Below, piece after piece: positions 1 to 5,273 of a stretch of 20,972 bases of DNA. Within the stretch, counting starts at the first letter, position 1. Every line of letters begins with the position of its first letter. Origin of the DNA: a virus; the IMG/VR virus record IMGVR_UViG_3300006916_000502, positions 1-20,972 of that record; one strand, 5' to 3'. A program made the position numbers and the translations under genes. The notes under the pieces are model-generated. The model saw only the letters and a program-made list of their open reading frames with translations, was not told the origin of the DNA and made no database searches.

Positions 1-190
1 GGAACGAAAGAACCTTGTCGCCCTGACACTGAAAGCAGCGACCGCTTTCGTTGTGTGCGAAATACTCAAGGTAACCGGTGCCATTGCACTTAAAACATTC
101 CTCGCGACCGTAGCGCTTGTCGCCGTCCCAATAAGCGCTGCCGGTGTAAGGGGTGTCCGATGCGAAACGAAAAAAAGTCATTGCAGTCAT
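1..190 (-). CDS. Small zinc-ribbon protein, 3' end off the window
   Basis: An open frame starts with ATG at 190 and runs off the left edge after 63 codons. It was translated by hand. It shows two CxxC pairs, C32-x2-C35 followed by NGTG, and C52-x2-C55 followed by QGD, about 16 residues apart. This spacing resembles one zinc site of the DnaJ cysteine-rich domain, so a structural zinc site is likely. An SD-like GGGAGA lies about 7 nt upstream of the ATG, and a second in-frame ATG is at 181. It follows the 219-521 gene by 28 nt on the same strand and probably shares its promoter. The function is unknown. Small phage zinc ribbons may bind nucleic acid or a host protein, but nothing here decides that. 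Confidence 0.6.
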   Translation of the reverse strand, partial: MTAMTFFRFASDTPYTGSAYWDGDKRYGREECFKCNGTGYLEYFAHNESGRCFQCQGDKVLSF

Positions 191-218
191 CTCCAAATCT
201 CCCTAGTGAGCGGGGCCG

Positions 219-521
219 TTAGGCCGCCGCCCTTTTCAGTTCGCGCCTGACGCAGTTGATGACCATCATCATCCGGCGACGGTTACGGCGCTCGCTAAGG
301 TAACGCCAGTGAGCGTCACCGTTGGCCTTGTCTACGCTCGTCCAAACGTCCCAATGGTCTTGGCCGTTTTTGTACCAGCCGCGAACTACACGCGCCTTGT
401 AGGTTTCCCAGATGTTTTCGACCGGATCGGTTTGAATTTCGATAGTGAAGGTTTCAGCGTCTTGCTCCTTCGCGGCCAAGAAAGTTTTGCTGAAACCGTG
501 GCTAGTGAAATGGCGGATCAT
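219..521 (-). CDS. Hypothetical protein, 100 aa, first gene of a leftward operon
   Basis: I do not recognise this protein. It is rich in Trp and charged residues, has a WETYKARVVRGWYKNG stretch near residues 38-53 and a strongly basic tail (SERRNRRR, then RRELKRAAA). A GGGAGA Shine-Dalgarno sits about 5 nt before the ATG at 521, and a good promoter with an overlapping palindrome lies about 35-60 nt upstream. It is the first gene after the attachment site and terminator, so it belongs to a different transcription unit from the virion operon, possibly an early or regulated region. The basic C-terminus would suit nucleic-acid binding, which is inference only. Confidence 0.7.
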   Translation of the reverse strand: MIRHFTSHGFSKTFLAAKEQDAETFTIEIQTDPVENIWETYKARVVRGWYKNGQDHWDVWTSVDKANGDAHWRYLSERRNRRRMMMVINCVRRELKRAAA

Positions 522-553
522 TTTGTGTCTCCCTGTGTTTCTCTTACCCTCTC

Positions 554-582
554 AATATAAGGTGCTTATCGTTCAACGACAA
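554..582 (-). promoter_or_regulatory. Sigma70-like promoter, leftward
   Basis: Read on the minus strand, a -35 TTGTCG (577-582) and a -10 TATATT (554-559) are separated by exactly 17 bp. They match the TTGACA/TATAAT consensus at 4/6 and 5/6 positions. Transcription would start near 547, leaving a short leader with a GGGAGA ribosome-binding site before the ATG at 521. It sits just beyond the minus-strand terminator of the late operon, as expected for a fresh transcription start. Confidence 0.6.
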
Positions 583-584
583 GC
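564..584. promoter_or_regulatory. Operator-like 21-bp palindrome over the promoter
   Basis: The half-sites GCTTATCGT and ACGACAAGC flank a TCA centre, giving a 9-3-9 inverted repeat with one mismatch. It covers the -35 box and most of the spacer of the promoter at 554-582, so a bound dimeric repressor would block RNA polymerase. The size and position fit a helix-turn-helix phage repressor operator (CI/Cro type). The binding protein is not encoded in this window, so its identity is open. Confidence 0.5.
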
Positions 585-600
585 ATTAAACACAAAAAAG

Positions 601-619
601 GTACGGTTTTCGGTACGGT
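601..619 (+). repeat. Paired GTACGGT repeats, left arm of the attachment site
   Basis: The heptamer GTACGGT occurs at 601-607 and 613-619, a direct repeat with 12-bp periodicity. The same pair recurs at 834-850 on the other side of the tRNA-derived core. Short direct repeats flanking a tRNA 3' end at about 70-150 bp are what tyrosine integrases use as arm-type sites. Binding by the integrase or by an excisionase is inferred. Confidence 0.55.
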
Positions 620-623
620 CACC

Positions 624-659
624 AAAAAAAGAGCCGTCAAGGTGAAGACCCTGACGGCT
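624..659 (-). terminator. Rho-independent terminator, leftward
   Basis: On the minus strand a 12-bp stem (AGCCGTCAGGGT with ACCTTGACGGCT, loop CTTC) is followed by C and seven T (624-630). The one imperfect pair is G-U in minus-strand RNA but A-C in plus-strand RNA, which confirms the direction. It would end leftward transcription of the late operon before the next promoter. Because it lies about 30 nt after the tRNA 3' end, it would also serve the rebuilt tRNA-Pro gene in a lysogen. Confidence 0.85.
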
Positions 660-661
660 AT

Positions 662-853
662 TTATTCAATGATTACTGATGGATGGTGCTGGTCGGAGCG
701 AGAGGATTCGAACCTCCGACCCCCTGCTCCCGAAGCCGCTTTTTTGCGTATCTGATCCGTCAGAAACCGTTGAAAACCGTCATTTTCTGCAAAAAGACGG
801 TTAACACAGTGAGCCAGCATACGCCAGAAAAAGGTACGGTCGGGTACGGTCAT
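662..853 (-). CDS. Doubtful 63-aa ORF reading through the attP core
   Basis: The ATG at 853 overlaps the stop of the 850-1095 gene as ATGA, the same coupling used across the operon. This is the only reason to list it. Its second half (GGRRFESSRSDQ) is simply the translation of the tRNA segment, its first codons lie in the GTACGGT repeats, and there is no separate Shine-Dalgarno. Most likely it is incidental, although ribosomes finishing the upstream gene could re-initiate here. Confidence 0.2.
   Translation of the reverse strand: MTVPDRTFFWRMLAHCVNRLFAENDGFQRFLTDQIRKKAASGAGGRRFESSRSDQHHPSVIIE
690..736 (-). other. attP core: 3' part of a tRNA-Pro(CGG) gene
   Basis: The minus strand reads as the 3' half of a tRNA: anticodon loop TTCGGGA (728-734, anticodon CGG), 3' anticodon-stem strand GCAGG, a short variable region, T-arm with GGTTCGAATCC, acceptor strand and encoded CCA (690-692). 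The 5' side of the anticodon stem should read CCTGC but is only matched for its last two bases, and no D-arm or 5' acceptor strand follows. It is therefore a partial gene. This is the classic core of an attP that restores the tRNA after integration, with identity beginning at the anticodon loop. Confidence 0.85.
751..802 (+). repeat. Helically phased CCGT repeats and inverted AACCGTC/GACGGTT
   Basis: Three consecutive 10-mers at 751-780 each end in CCGT (at 757, 767 and 777), the last two as AAACCGT. This exact one-turn spacing places them on one face of the helix. The last copy also forms a perfect 7-bp inverted repeat, AACCGTC (775-781) with GACGGTT (796-802). They share the ACCGT core with the GTACGGT arm repeats in inverse orientation. 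A recombination directionality factor or integrase array is the natural reading, by inference. Confidence 0.5.
834..850 (+). repeat. Paired GTACGGT repeats, right arm of the attachment site
   Basis: GTACGGT occurs at 834-840 and 844-850, with 10-bp periodicity, matching the pair at 601-619. The second copy touches the stop codon of the last late gene (850-852). Together with the left pair it brackets the tRNA core, as arm-type integrase sites would. Confidence 0.55.
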
Positions 854-1095
854 CGAGCAAAGGTAGCGACGTTGGTGGGTTTGCCGCCCACGCCCTGGCG
901 GCGTGATCGCTTGCGGCGAACGGCTGAATCTCTTTCAGCCTTGGTCATGCGGGCAGCTTTCGCTGCCGGCACACATTTGGGATAGCCTCGTTTGCTTTTA
1001 GAGGCTGATGATCTGCCGCACTTCTGGAAGCCGCCGCCCTTTTTTGGGGCGCTAATGTCTACCCAGTCCTGCTTGAACCACTTCTTCAGGCTCAT
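850..1095 (-). CDS. Small basic Cys-containing protein, 81 aa
   Basis: The protein is strongly basic. It begins MSLKKWFKQDWVDI, followed by APKKGGGFQKCGR, SKRGYPKCVPAAKAARM and AVRRKRSRRQ. I recall closely similar small proteins from marine phages, but I cannot name a family with confidence. Cys26 and Cys41 lie 15 residues apart and might pair or bind a metal. The start overlaps the upstream stop as ATGA. It is the last gene of the late operon, and its stop touches the att arm repeats. The charge suggests binding to DNA or RNA. The role is unknown. Confidence 0.75.
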   Translation of the reverse strand: MSLKKWFKQDWVDISAPKKGGGFQKCGRSSASKSKRGYPKCVPAAKAARMTKAERDSAVRRKRSRRQGVGGKPTNVATFAR

Positions 1096-1265
1096 GGCTT
1101 TTTGCCTCGATACTTGCCGCCACGCTTTTTGTATTCACGCACCAGCCAGGCATTGGCATAGGCCGATGGATAAACATCGAACTTGCGCTTGGCCGCAGCT
1201 TTCACAGTGGCGTATAGCTTGGGGTTGGTTGGCTTGGGGCCACCTGATTTTTTCTTGGGAGGCAC
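1092..1265 (-). CDS. Small basic protein, 57 aa (DUF5872-like?)
   Basis: This gene was found by hand translation. The GTG start at 1265 is preceded by GAGG at 6 nt, and the stop TGA is at 1092-1094. The sequence begins MPPKKKSGGPKPTNPKLY, has a middle KAAAKRKFDVYPSAYANAW and ends EYKKRGGKYRGKKP. The FDVYPSAYAN..LVREYKKRGG core matches my memory of the DUF5872-type small domain in phages and environmental genomes, a memory I cannot verify here. It has about one-quarter Lys plus Arg. The stop overlaps the next start as ATGA, and the gene follows the 42-aa Arg-rich protein by 8 nt. Confidence 0.75.
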   Translation of the reverse strand: MPPKKKSGGPKPTNPKLYATVKAAAKRKFDVYPSAYANAWLVREYKKRGGKYRGKKP

Positions 1266-1273
1266 AACAGACC

Positions 1274-1402
1274 TCAGACGCGGCGCAGGCTACGGCCACC
1301 CATACGGCCGCCACGGCGGGCGGCTGTGCGACGGCTTGCCTTCTTGGCGCTGGCCTTTTTCGGCATGGCCTTCTTCTTCATAGTCTTACGCATACCCATC
1401 AT
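1274..1402 (-). CDS. Protamine-like Arg/Lys-rich peptide, 42 aa
   Basis: This gene was found by hand translation. The ATG at 1402 lies 8 nt after an AAGGAAGGA Shine-Dalgarno, and the stop is at 1274-1276. The peptide is almost wholly Lys, Arg, Ala and Gly, for example KTMKKKAMPKKASAKK followed by ASRRTAARRGGRMGGRSLRR. It overlaps the end of the upstream CPYA gene by 17 nt. In-frame ATGs at 1399 and 1393 are alternatives. A peptide of this composition would bind nucleic acid or membranes non-specifically. It could be packaged, condense DNA, or act in lysis. No function is established by the sequence. Confidence 0.7.
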   Translation of the reverse strand: MMGMRKTMKKKAMPKKASAKKASRRTAARRGGRMGGRSLRRV

Positions 1403-1901
1403 TGGCTTGTTCCTTCCTTGCTGAGATGTAGGAGAGATCGGCGTCAGAAAAGTTGGTGTAATACTCAGTCTTGCTGAGCTGGTCAGACGCCTGGGTTAAG
1501 TGATCGAGGGATTGAACCAAGATCACGCCGTAGTCACCCACAGAGCTTTCGATTTCAGTCTCTATCGGGTGGTCATCGCCAAGTGGATGAAAGCCCATCA
1601 TCCACACGCCATGATGCTGTTTGTTCTGTTCGTTGAGGTAGTCCTGCAAGCCTTCCGGTGTAACTTTGTGAACATCCATGAAGCAGATCACGATCACCGC
1701 CTCAGATGCGGGATCAAACTTCAACTTGTGTTCAGCCGCTCTCTCATGGCTGTCCACAACTTCAACCGCAACCAGGTTCTTCAGCACAGCAGATCTGGCG
1801 TAAGGACAAGGTGCCATGCCAGCGAAGTAGCCATCAGGCACCGACAAAACCTCATGCACCCACAGGCGCACCTCAGCCGCAACGGCCTCTAGCAGTCCCA
1901 C
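1386..1901 (-). CDS. Hypothetical protein with CPYA motif, 171 aa
   Basis: I do not recognise a named family with certainty. The visible landmarks are an N-terminal helix (EVRLWVHEVL), APCPYARSAVL at residues 30-40 with Cys32 as C-P-Y-A, a hydrophobic strand SEAVIVICFMD at 66-76, and GVWMMGFHPLGDDHP around 98-111. Helix, CPYA, strand and GFHP recall the DUF1415-like and phage proteins of the CP(Y/F)A type, possibly an alpha/beta thioredoxin-like fold. That placement is weak inference. The GTG start at 1901 overlaps the upstream gene by 13 nt and has no clear Shine-Dalgarno, so it probably depends on translational coupling. It sits between basic-protein genes after the lysis genes. Confidence 0.7.
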   Translation of the reverse strand: MGLLEAVAAEVRLWVHEVLSVPDGYFAGMAPCPYARSAVLKNLVAVEVVDSHERAAEHKLKFDPASEAVIVICFMDVHKVTPEGLQDYLNEQNKQHHGVWMMGFHPLGDDHPIETEIESSVGDYGVILVQSLDHLTQASDQLSKTEYYTNFSDADLSYISARKEQANDGYA

Positions 1902-2158
1902 TTACGCAGTGCCTTGTTGATACGACTATTCGGATCACGCGCCGTCTTCTTGCTGGTGAGCTTCTTCTTCATGCCACTCATCCGCGCACAGAAGGACTTG
2001 CGCCGTGCTGCCGCCTTGGGCGACTTCTTGGCCTGCTTTTTAGATACAGGCGCTTTCAGGTTCATGCCGGCACGCTTGGCCGATGCACGGCCCTTGCGGT
2101 TCAGACCACCAGACGGCGACTTGCCAGCCTTGCGTGTCCAGGCTGGTGACTTAGGCAT
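1889..2158 (-). CDS. Small basic protein, 89 aa (DUF6321-like?)
   Basis: The protein begins MPKSPAWTRKAGKSPSGGLN, continues with RKGRASAKRAG and KKQAKKSPKAAARRKSFCAR, then MSGMKKKLTSKKTARDPNSR and NKALRKW. The SPAWTRK..GGLN..GR and KSFCARMSGM..KLT motifs are typical of a small basic family I recall from marine phages, probably the one catalogued as DUF6321. I chose the ATG at 2158, with GAGGG 9 nt upstream. A TTG start at 2164 would add two residues. It overlaps the lysozyme gene by 8 nt. The charge implies nucleic-acid contact, and the function is unknown. Confidence 0.8.
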   Translation of the reverse strand: MPKSPAWTRKAGKSPSGGLNRKGRASAKRAGMNLKAPVSKKQAKKSPKAAARRKSFCARMSGMKKKLTSKKTARDPNSRINKALRKWDC

Positions 2159-2600
2159 TGGCAAGATCCCTCATGCGCTTGACCAAACGCTTGGCGCGAT
2201 TTGGCACCTGGTCGTGCCAGCGGGAATCGACCATCTCATCCGCAGCGGCGTCGAACCGGCGGGCATCGACCTCACGCTTCATACCGACGAATTTGCTCAG
2301 ACGCGGACGGCCCATATTGAACATCATATTTGCAATGATGAGCTGGGCTTCTTCTGGCAGTTCATCGAAATCATCGTAGAGGCTGCGGCAGTCTTCAATC
2401 GTCACAGCTATGTCCAAGGTGAACACCTGGCGCACCCGCTCCTCATCAACCGGCGTGCCTACTGGCTGGCCGTGTTCTGGGTCATCTTCTTTGACCAGGT
2501 GGCCTATACCAAATGTCGGCAGGCCGAGGTGATCGAGGTAGATTTCAAACTTGCAGCCCTCGTCCTCAGCCAGCTCCTCGCGCAGCTTGTCCTTGTTCAT
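2151..2600 (-). CDS. Endolysin, T4-type lysozyme (GH24 muramidase)
   Basis: This enzyme hydrolyses the MurNAc-GlcNAc bonds of peptidoglycan at lysis. The N-terminus carries the complete T4 lysozyme active-site spacing: Glu14, Asp23 and Thr29 (E-x8-D-x5-T), corresponding to Glu11, Asp20 and Thr26 of T4 gpe, followed by FGIGHL. A later AQLIIANMMFNMG segment matches the conserved helix of the C-terminal lobe. At 149 residues it is close to the usual length. There is no signal peptide or SAR anchor, so the enzyme should wait in the cytoplasm for a large-hole holin, encoded directly upstream with an ATGA overlap (2597-2600). Confidence 0.93.
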   Translation of the reverse strand: MNKDKLREELAEDEGCKFEIYLDHLGLPTFGIGHLVKEDDPEHGQPVGTPVDEERVRQVFTLDIAVTIEDCRSLYDDFDELPEEAQLIIANMMFNMGRPRLSKFVGMKREVDARRFDAAADEMVDSRWHDQVPNRAKRLVKRMRDLANA

Positions 2601-2968
2601 TTCTTTGCCTTCACCTTGCCAACAACGCCCTCAAGCATCCCGCCGCCAAAGTAAAAGGCTAGGATGGTCAGCATTGCTTCACCGAGATAGAAGTCATCTA
2701 TGACTTGCTTGATGTCAGGGATGTTGGTTTTGCCCAGTAACGTCATCACCAGCACCAGCGCGAAAGACGCCAAAAAGGTGGCAGTGAACATCAGGGCCAG
2801 ATAGCGCTGGGCCACTTTGAATGGGGCAAACGCCTTCATTGTGTCGATCTTGGCTTGCGCCTTTACACGCTCCATTTCTTCATCGGAGCTGTGGACATCA
2901 TCAATGAGATCCATGCCCTTCTTGATTACATCGCCATTGCCAAGAATGGATGCCAATACTCCAAGCAT
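2597..2968 (-). CDS. Probable holin
   Basis: The protein has 123 residues. It has a charged N-terminal helix (GMDLIDDVHSSDEEMERVKA), then two clear membrane segments at about 57-78 (LALMFTATFLASFALVLVMTL) and 95-116, and a basic C-terminus KVKAKK. The DD.HSSDEE motif followed by APFKVAQRYLALMF matches the phage holin type related to the GTA-holin/3TM group, where a short first hydrophobic helix may be the third segment. It would form the inner-membrane lesion that releases the lysozyme, whose gene it overlaps as ATGA. It starts by a TAATG overlap with the EF-hand gene. Confidence 0.8.
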   Translation of the reverse strand: MLGVLASILGNGDVIKKGMDLIDDVHSSDEEMERVKAQAKIDTMKAFAPFKVAQRYLALMFTATFLASFALVLVMTLLGKTNIPDIKQVIDDFYLGEAMLTILAFYFGGGMLEGVVGKVKAKK

Positions 2969-3288
2969 TACTTTTTGTCTCCCAGTTGCGTGAAGCCCAT
3001 GTAAGCGCCCACAACGCCGCTCAACGAGATGTAAAGCAGCGGGCTGACCTCACTGAGTAACTTGATGCGGGTGTCGGGTATGAAGGGCATGAACAGCAAG
3101 ATCGTGTAGACGCCCATACCCATCAGAGCGAACCGTGCCAGCCTGAGCTGCGCCAGGTGCTTGCGGCTTTTGTCTTCTGTCTCGCGTATCTCGCGGGCGC
3201 GTTCTATTTCTGCGTCTGTGACTACGCCATCATTGTCGAGGTCATAGCGATCAAACTCGCTCGACCTCTGCAGCTTTTTCTGGGCCAC
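2968..3288 (-). CDS. EF-hand membrane protein, possible lysis regulator or second holin
   Basis: A canonical EF-hand loop lies at residues 16-27 (DLDNDGVVTDAE: Asp16, Asp18, Asp20, Thr24 and Glu27 as ligands, Gly21 at the turn). It is followed by a charged helix and two membrane segments at about 51-70 and 82-101. I recall related EF-hand plus two-TM proteins from uncultured marine phages. The GTG start overlaps the upstream stop (TAGTG), and the downstream holin starts by TAATG. Its place directly ahead of holin and lysozyme suggests a holin partner or antiholin that senses Ca2+ or Mg2+. Only one EF loop is present, so binding might need dimerisation. Confidence 0.8.
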   Translation of the reverse strand: MAQKKLQRSSEFDRYDLDNDGVVTDAEIERAREIRETEDKSRKHLAQLRLARFALMGMGVYTILLFMPFIPDTRIKLLSEVSPLLYISLSGVVGAYMGFTQLGDKK

Positions 3289-5273
3289 TAAGGAACGTTT
3301 CTGCCCAACAGTTGAAGCGCCACATCGCCAGCGCCCATGTTGGATGCCGCTGTGCCAGCACCACCGGCTGCTGTTTGAGGGTTGATGATGATGCGTGTCA
3401 GGCGCGGCAGCAGGCTGGGCGCGTGCTTGCGAAGCACTGCCTTGATGCCAGTGCCACGCAGATCACGGCTGATCGCTTGCAGATTCGCACCATCTGTTTC
3501 AGTCAGCATTTTGGACAGCTCACTAGCGACCTCTGTCACTTGGTCTTGCTCCAGTGTTTTGAAGTCAGCGCTAATTGATCGACGCACCAAGTCGGTCAGG
3601 CCAGTCACAGGATCACGCGCAGCGCCTTCTTTGATGCGACCAGTAAACTCACCACGCAACGCCGTTTGACTTCCACCAAGCACCGCACGCGAGGTGTCAC
3701 GCATGATGATTTCATCGTTCAAGCGGCTTAGGAATTTATCAGCAGCCACCTTGCCTTCTTCTGTCTGCGGGAATGTAAGGCGCAGCAGCCGTTGGCGCAT
3801 GGGACTGCGGACAAGCCTGTTGGCTGCTGTCCGCTCAGCGCCACTGTCAATTTCGTTGATGATGCCTTGCATCGCGCCAAGCCGGAAACCTTCAAGCTCA
3901 GAGCCAGACATATTGTTTACCAAATCAGCCAGCTCATCAGGGTTGGCACGCAGGAAGGTGCGCCCAGTGTTCATCGCATCCATAACTGCAGATTTGCCAG
4001 ACCAATAGTTTCGGGCGATCCGGTAGCTGGGGTTGGCTTCATCAAGCAGCTCAATGAAGGCCTGGCGAGTATTACGCGCAGCCGCAGCATAATCACGACC
4101 TGACTGGCTGGAGATCGACCCAGCATTGAAAGCCTCATCGTCTAGGCCACGCTTGACATAGTGCATGAAGCGAGTCGGCAAAGTGCGGACAACCGTGCCT
4201 TTCGGGCCGATCAGTTTGCCGTTTGCAGCGACGTTAAACTTGGGCAAATTGACGCCTTCCTCAGCGGCAATGTCATAAGCCCGTTTCAGTGCGCCCTGTA
4301 CTGCAGGCCGGCTAAACAGCCCCTCAAGATCTTGATTGATCCTTACTGAGTTCCTGTAAGCGCGGGCATACAGCTTGTCGCCGGTCACCTTACGAGCCAC
4401 TTGTAGCGCCTTAAACTCATCAAAAAACGCGGCTCTACTGCCAAACGCATCCTGCAAGTCGGTAGACAGGCGCTGTAAGATACCTTGGTCACGCAGCCGC
4501 AGGAAGTTCTGCGCTTGCCCCTTGCCTGGCCCTGGCAGCACATTCACGGCATCAAGGAGAGCCTGACTGTTGGGGCCGAGGTCAGCCAGAGTGTACGGCT
4601 TGCCGGTTGTATTCTTGTTCAGCACATAAAGGACAGCTTCCTCAACCGACTGCGCGTCGTTTTCAAGGGCTTCCTGCAGCAGCTCCCTTGCCTGCTGACG
4701 TGCCAGCGCTTTAGGGCCGCGCAGGGTGCGCGTGGCTGCGGCGGCTACGTTTGCTATTGGCTTAGAAGCAAGCTCAACTGCCGGCGCAGTCACGCCGCCA
4801 GCAGCCATGCCAACCGCTGTATCAGGCAACCGCTCTGTTGGCGTGCCTTCACTAGCGCCGTAACCAAACGCGCCACCGTAGGCCATGCCTGGCAGTATTT
4901 GACCTGTTACGCCAGGTGTGGCTCCTCGACCGCGTGTTAAAGCCACGTTGCCAGCGGTGCCAACAAGCTGTTCAATCGTTGACGCGACTGGCCGCTCTGT
5001 AGAACTTTGCTCCAACTGGCCACGTTCAATCATCACTGCGTTGTTGTAGCTCAAACCAGGCGTGACCGCAGACCGTAGGTAACCTAAAATCTCGTCGCCG
5101 GTATTAAAGGTCAAACCCTGCAACAGATTTGCCACGCGAGGGCCAGTGACAGCGCCAGACTCAATCGCATCCAGAGTAGCTTTGCCCTCTGGGCTGAGGC
5201 GGTTGTCAAACTCTGCATCTTTGAGAGCTTGCCGATAGGTCTGCAACCTTTCAAAATTTGTCTTTTCGCTCAT
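3288..5273 (-). CDS. Internal virion / DNA ejection protein, 661 aa
   Basis: This is the largest of three consecutive proteins placed after the tail genes, where podoviruses encode their ejection proteins (T7 gp14-15-16, P22 gp7-20-16). It is mainly helical and has a glycine/alanine-rich stretch near residues 105-165 (GMAYGGAFGYGASEGTP, AVGMAAGGVTAPAV) that could insert into or cross the host envelope. The C-terminal half is highly charged and helical. I see no transglycosylase motif. It overlaps the upstream gene as ATGA at 5270-5273. The role is assigned by position and composition rather than by a recognised motif. Confidence 0.75.
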   Translation of the reverse strand: MSEKTNFERLQTYRQALKDAEFDNRLSPEGKATLDAIESGAVTGPRVANLLQGLTFNTGDEILGYLRSAVTPGLSYNNAVMIERGQLEQSSTERPVASTIEQLVGTAGNVALTRGRGATPGVTGQILPGMAYGGAFGYGASEGTPTERLPDTAVGMAAGGVTAPAVELASKPIANVAAAATRTLRGPKALARQQARELLQEALENDAQSVEEAVLYVLNKNTTGKPYTLADLGPNSQALLDAVNVLPGPGKGQAQNFLRLRDQGILQRLSTDLQDAFGSRAAFFDEFKALQVARKVTGDKLYARAYRNSVRINQDLEGLFSRPAVQGALKRAYDIAAEEGVNLPKFNVAANGKLIGPKGTVVRTLPTRFMHYVKRGLDDEAFNAGSISSQSGRDYAAAARNTRQAFIELLDEANPSYRIARNYWSGKSAVMDAMNTGRTFLRANPDELADLVNNMSGSELEGFRLGAMQGIINEIDSGAERTAANRLVRSPMRQRLLRLTFPQTEEGKVAADKFLSRLNDEIIMRDTSRAVLGGSQTALRGEFTGRIKEGAARDPVTGLTDLVRRSISADFKTLEQDQVTEVASELSKMLTETDGANLQAISRDLRGTGIKAVLRKHAPSLLPRLTRIIINPQTAAGGAGTAASNMGAGDVALQLLGRNVP

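Larger units (their letters stand above)
601..850. other. Putative attP region (tRNA-Pro core with flanking arm repeats)
   Basis: This largely non-coding stretch between the late operon and the next promoter contains a 47-bp tRNA-Pro 3' segment. It is flanked by GTACGGT pairs at 601-619 and 834-850 and by three helically phased CCGT repeats at 751-780. It also holds a terminator. The composition is that of a tyrosine-recombinase attP. Both arms being on one molecule argues for the free or circular phage form rather than an attL or attR junction. The integrase gene is not in the window. Confidence 0.7.

Noticed and set aside
690-736. Functional complete tRNA-Pro gene
   Set aside because: Only the 3' part from the anticodon loop to CCA is present. 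The 5' anticodon strand, D-arm and 5' acceptor strand cannot be found to the right of 736.
1-850. Host chromosomal flank of a prophage
   Set aside because: Genes left of the core look phage-like and small, and both pairs of arm repeats lie on the same molecule around the core, which fits attP better than attL or attR.
1914-2654. Plus-strand frame of 246 codons
   Set aside because: It is antisense to the lysozyme, holin and basic-protein genes, which have recognisable motifs.
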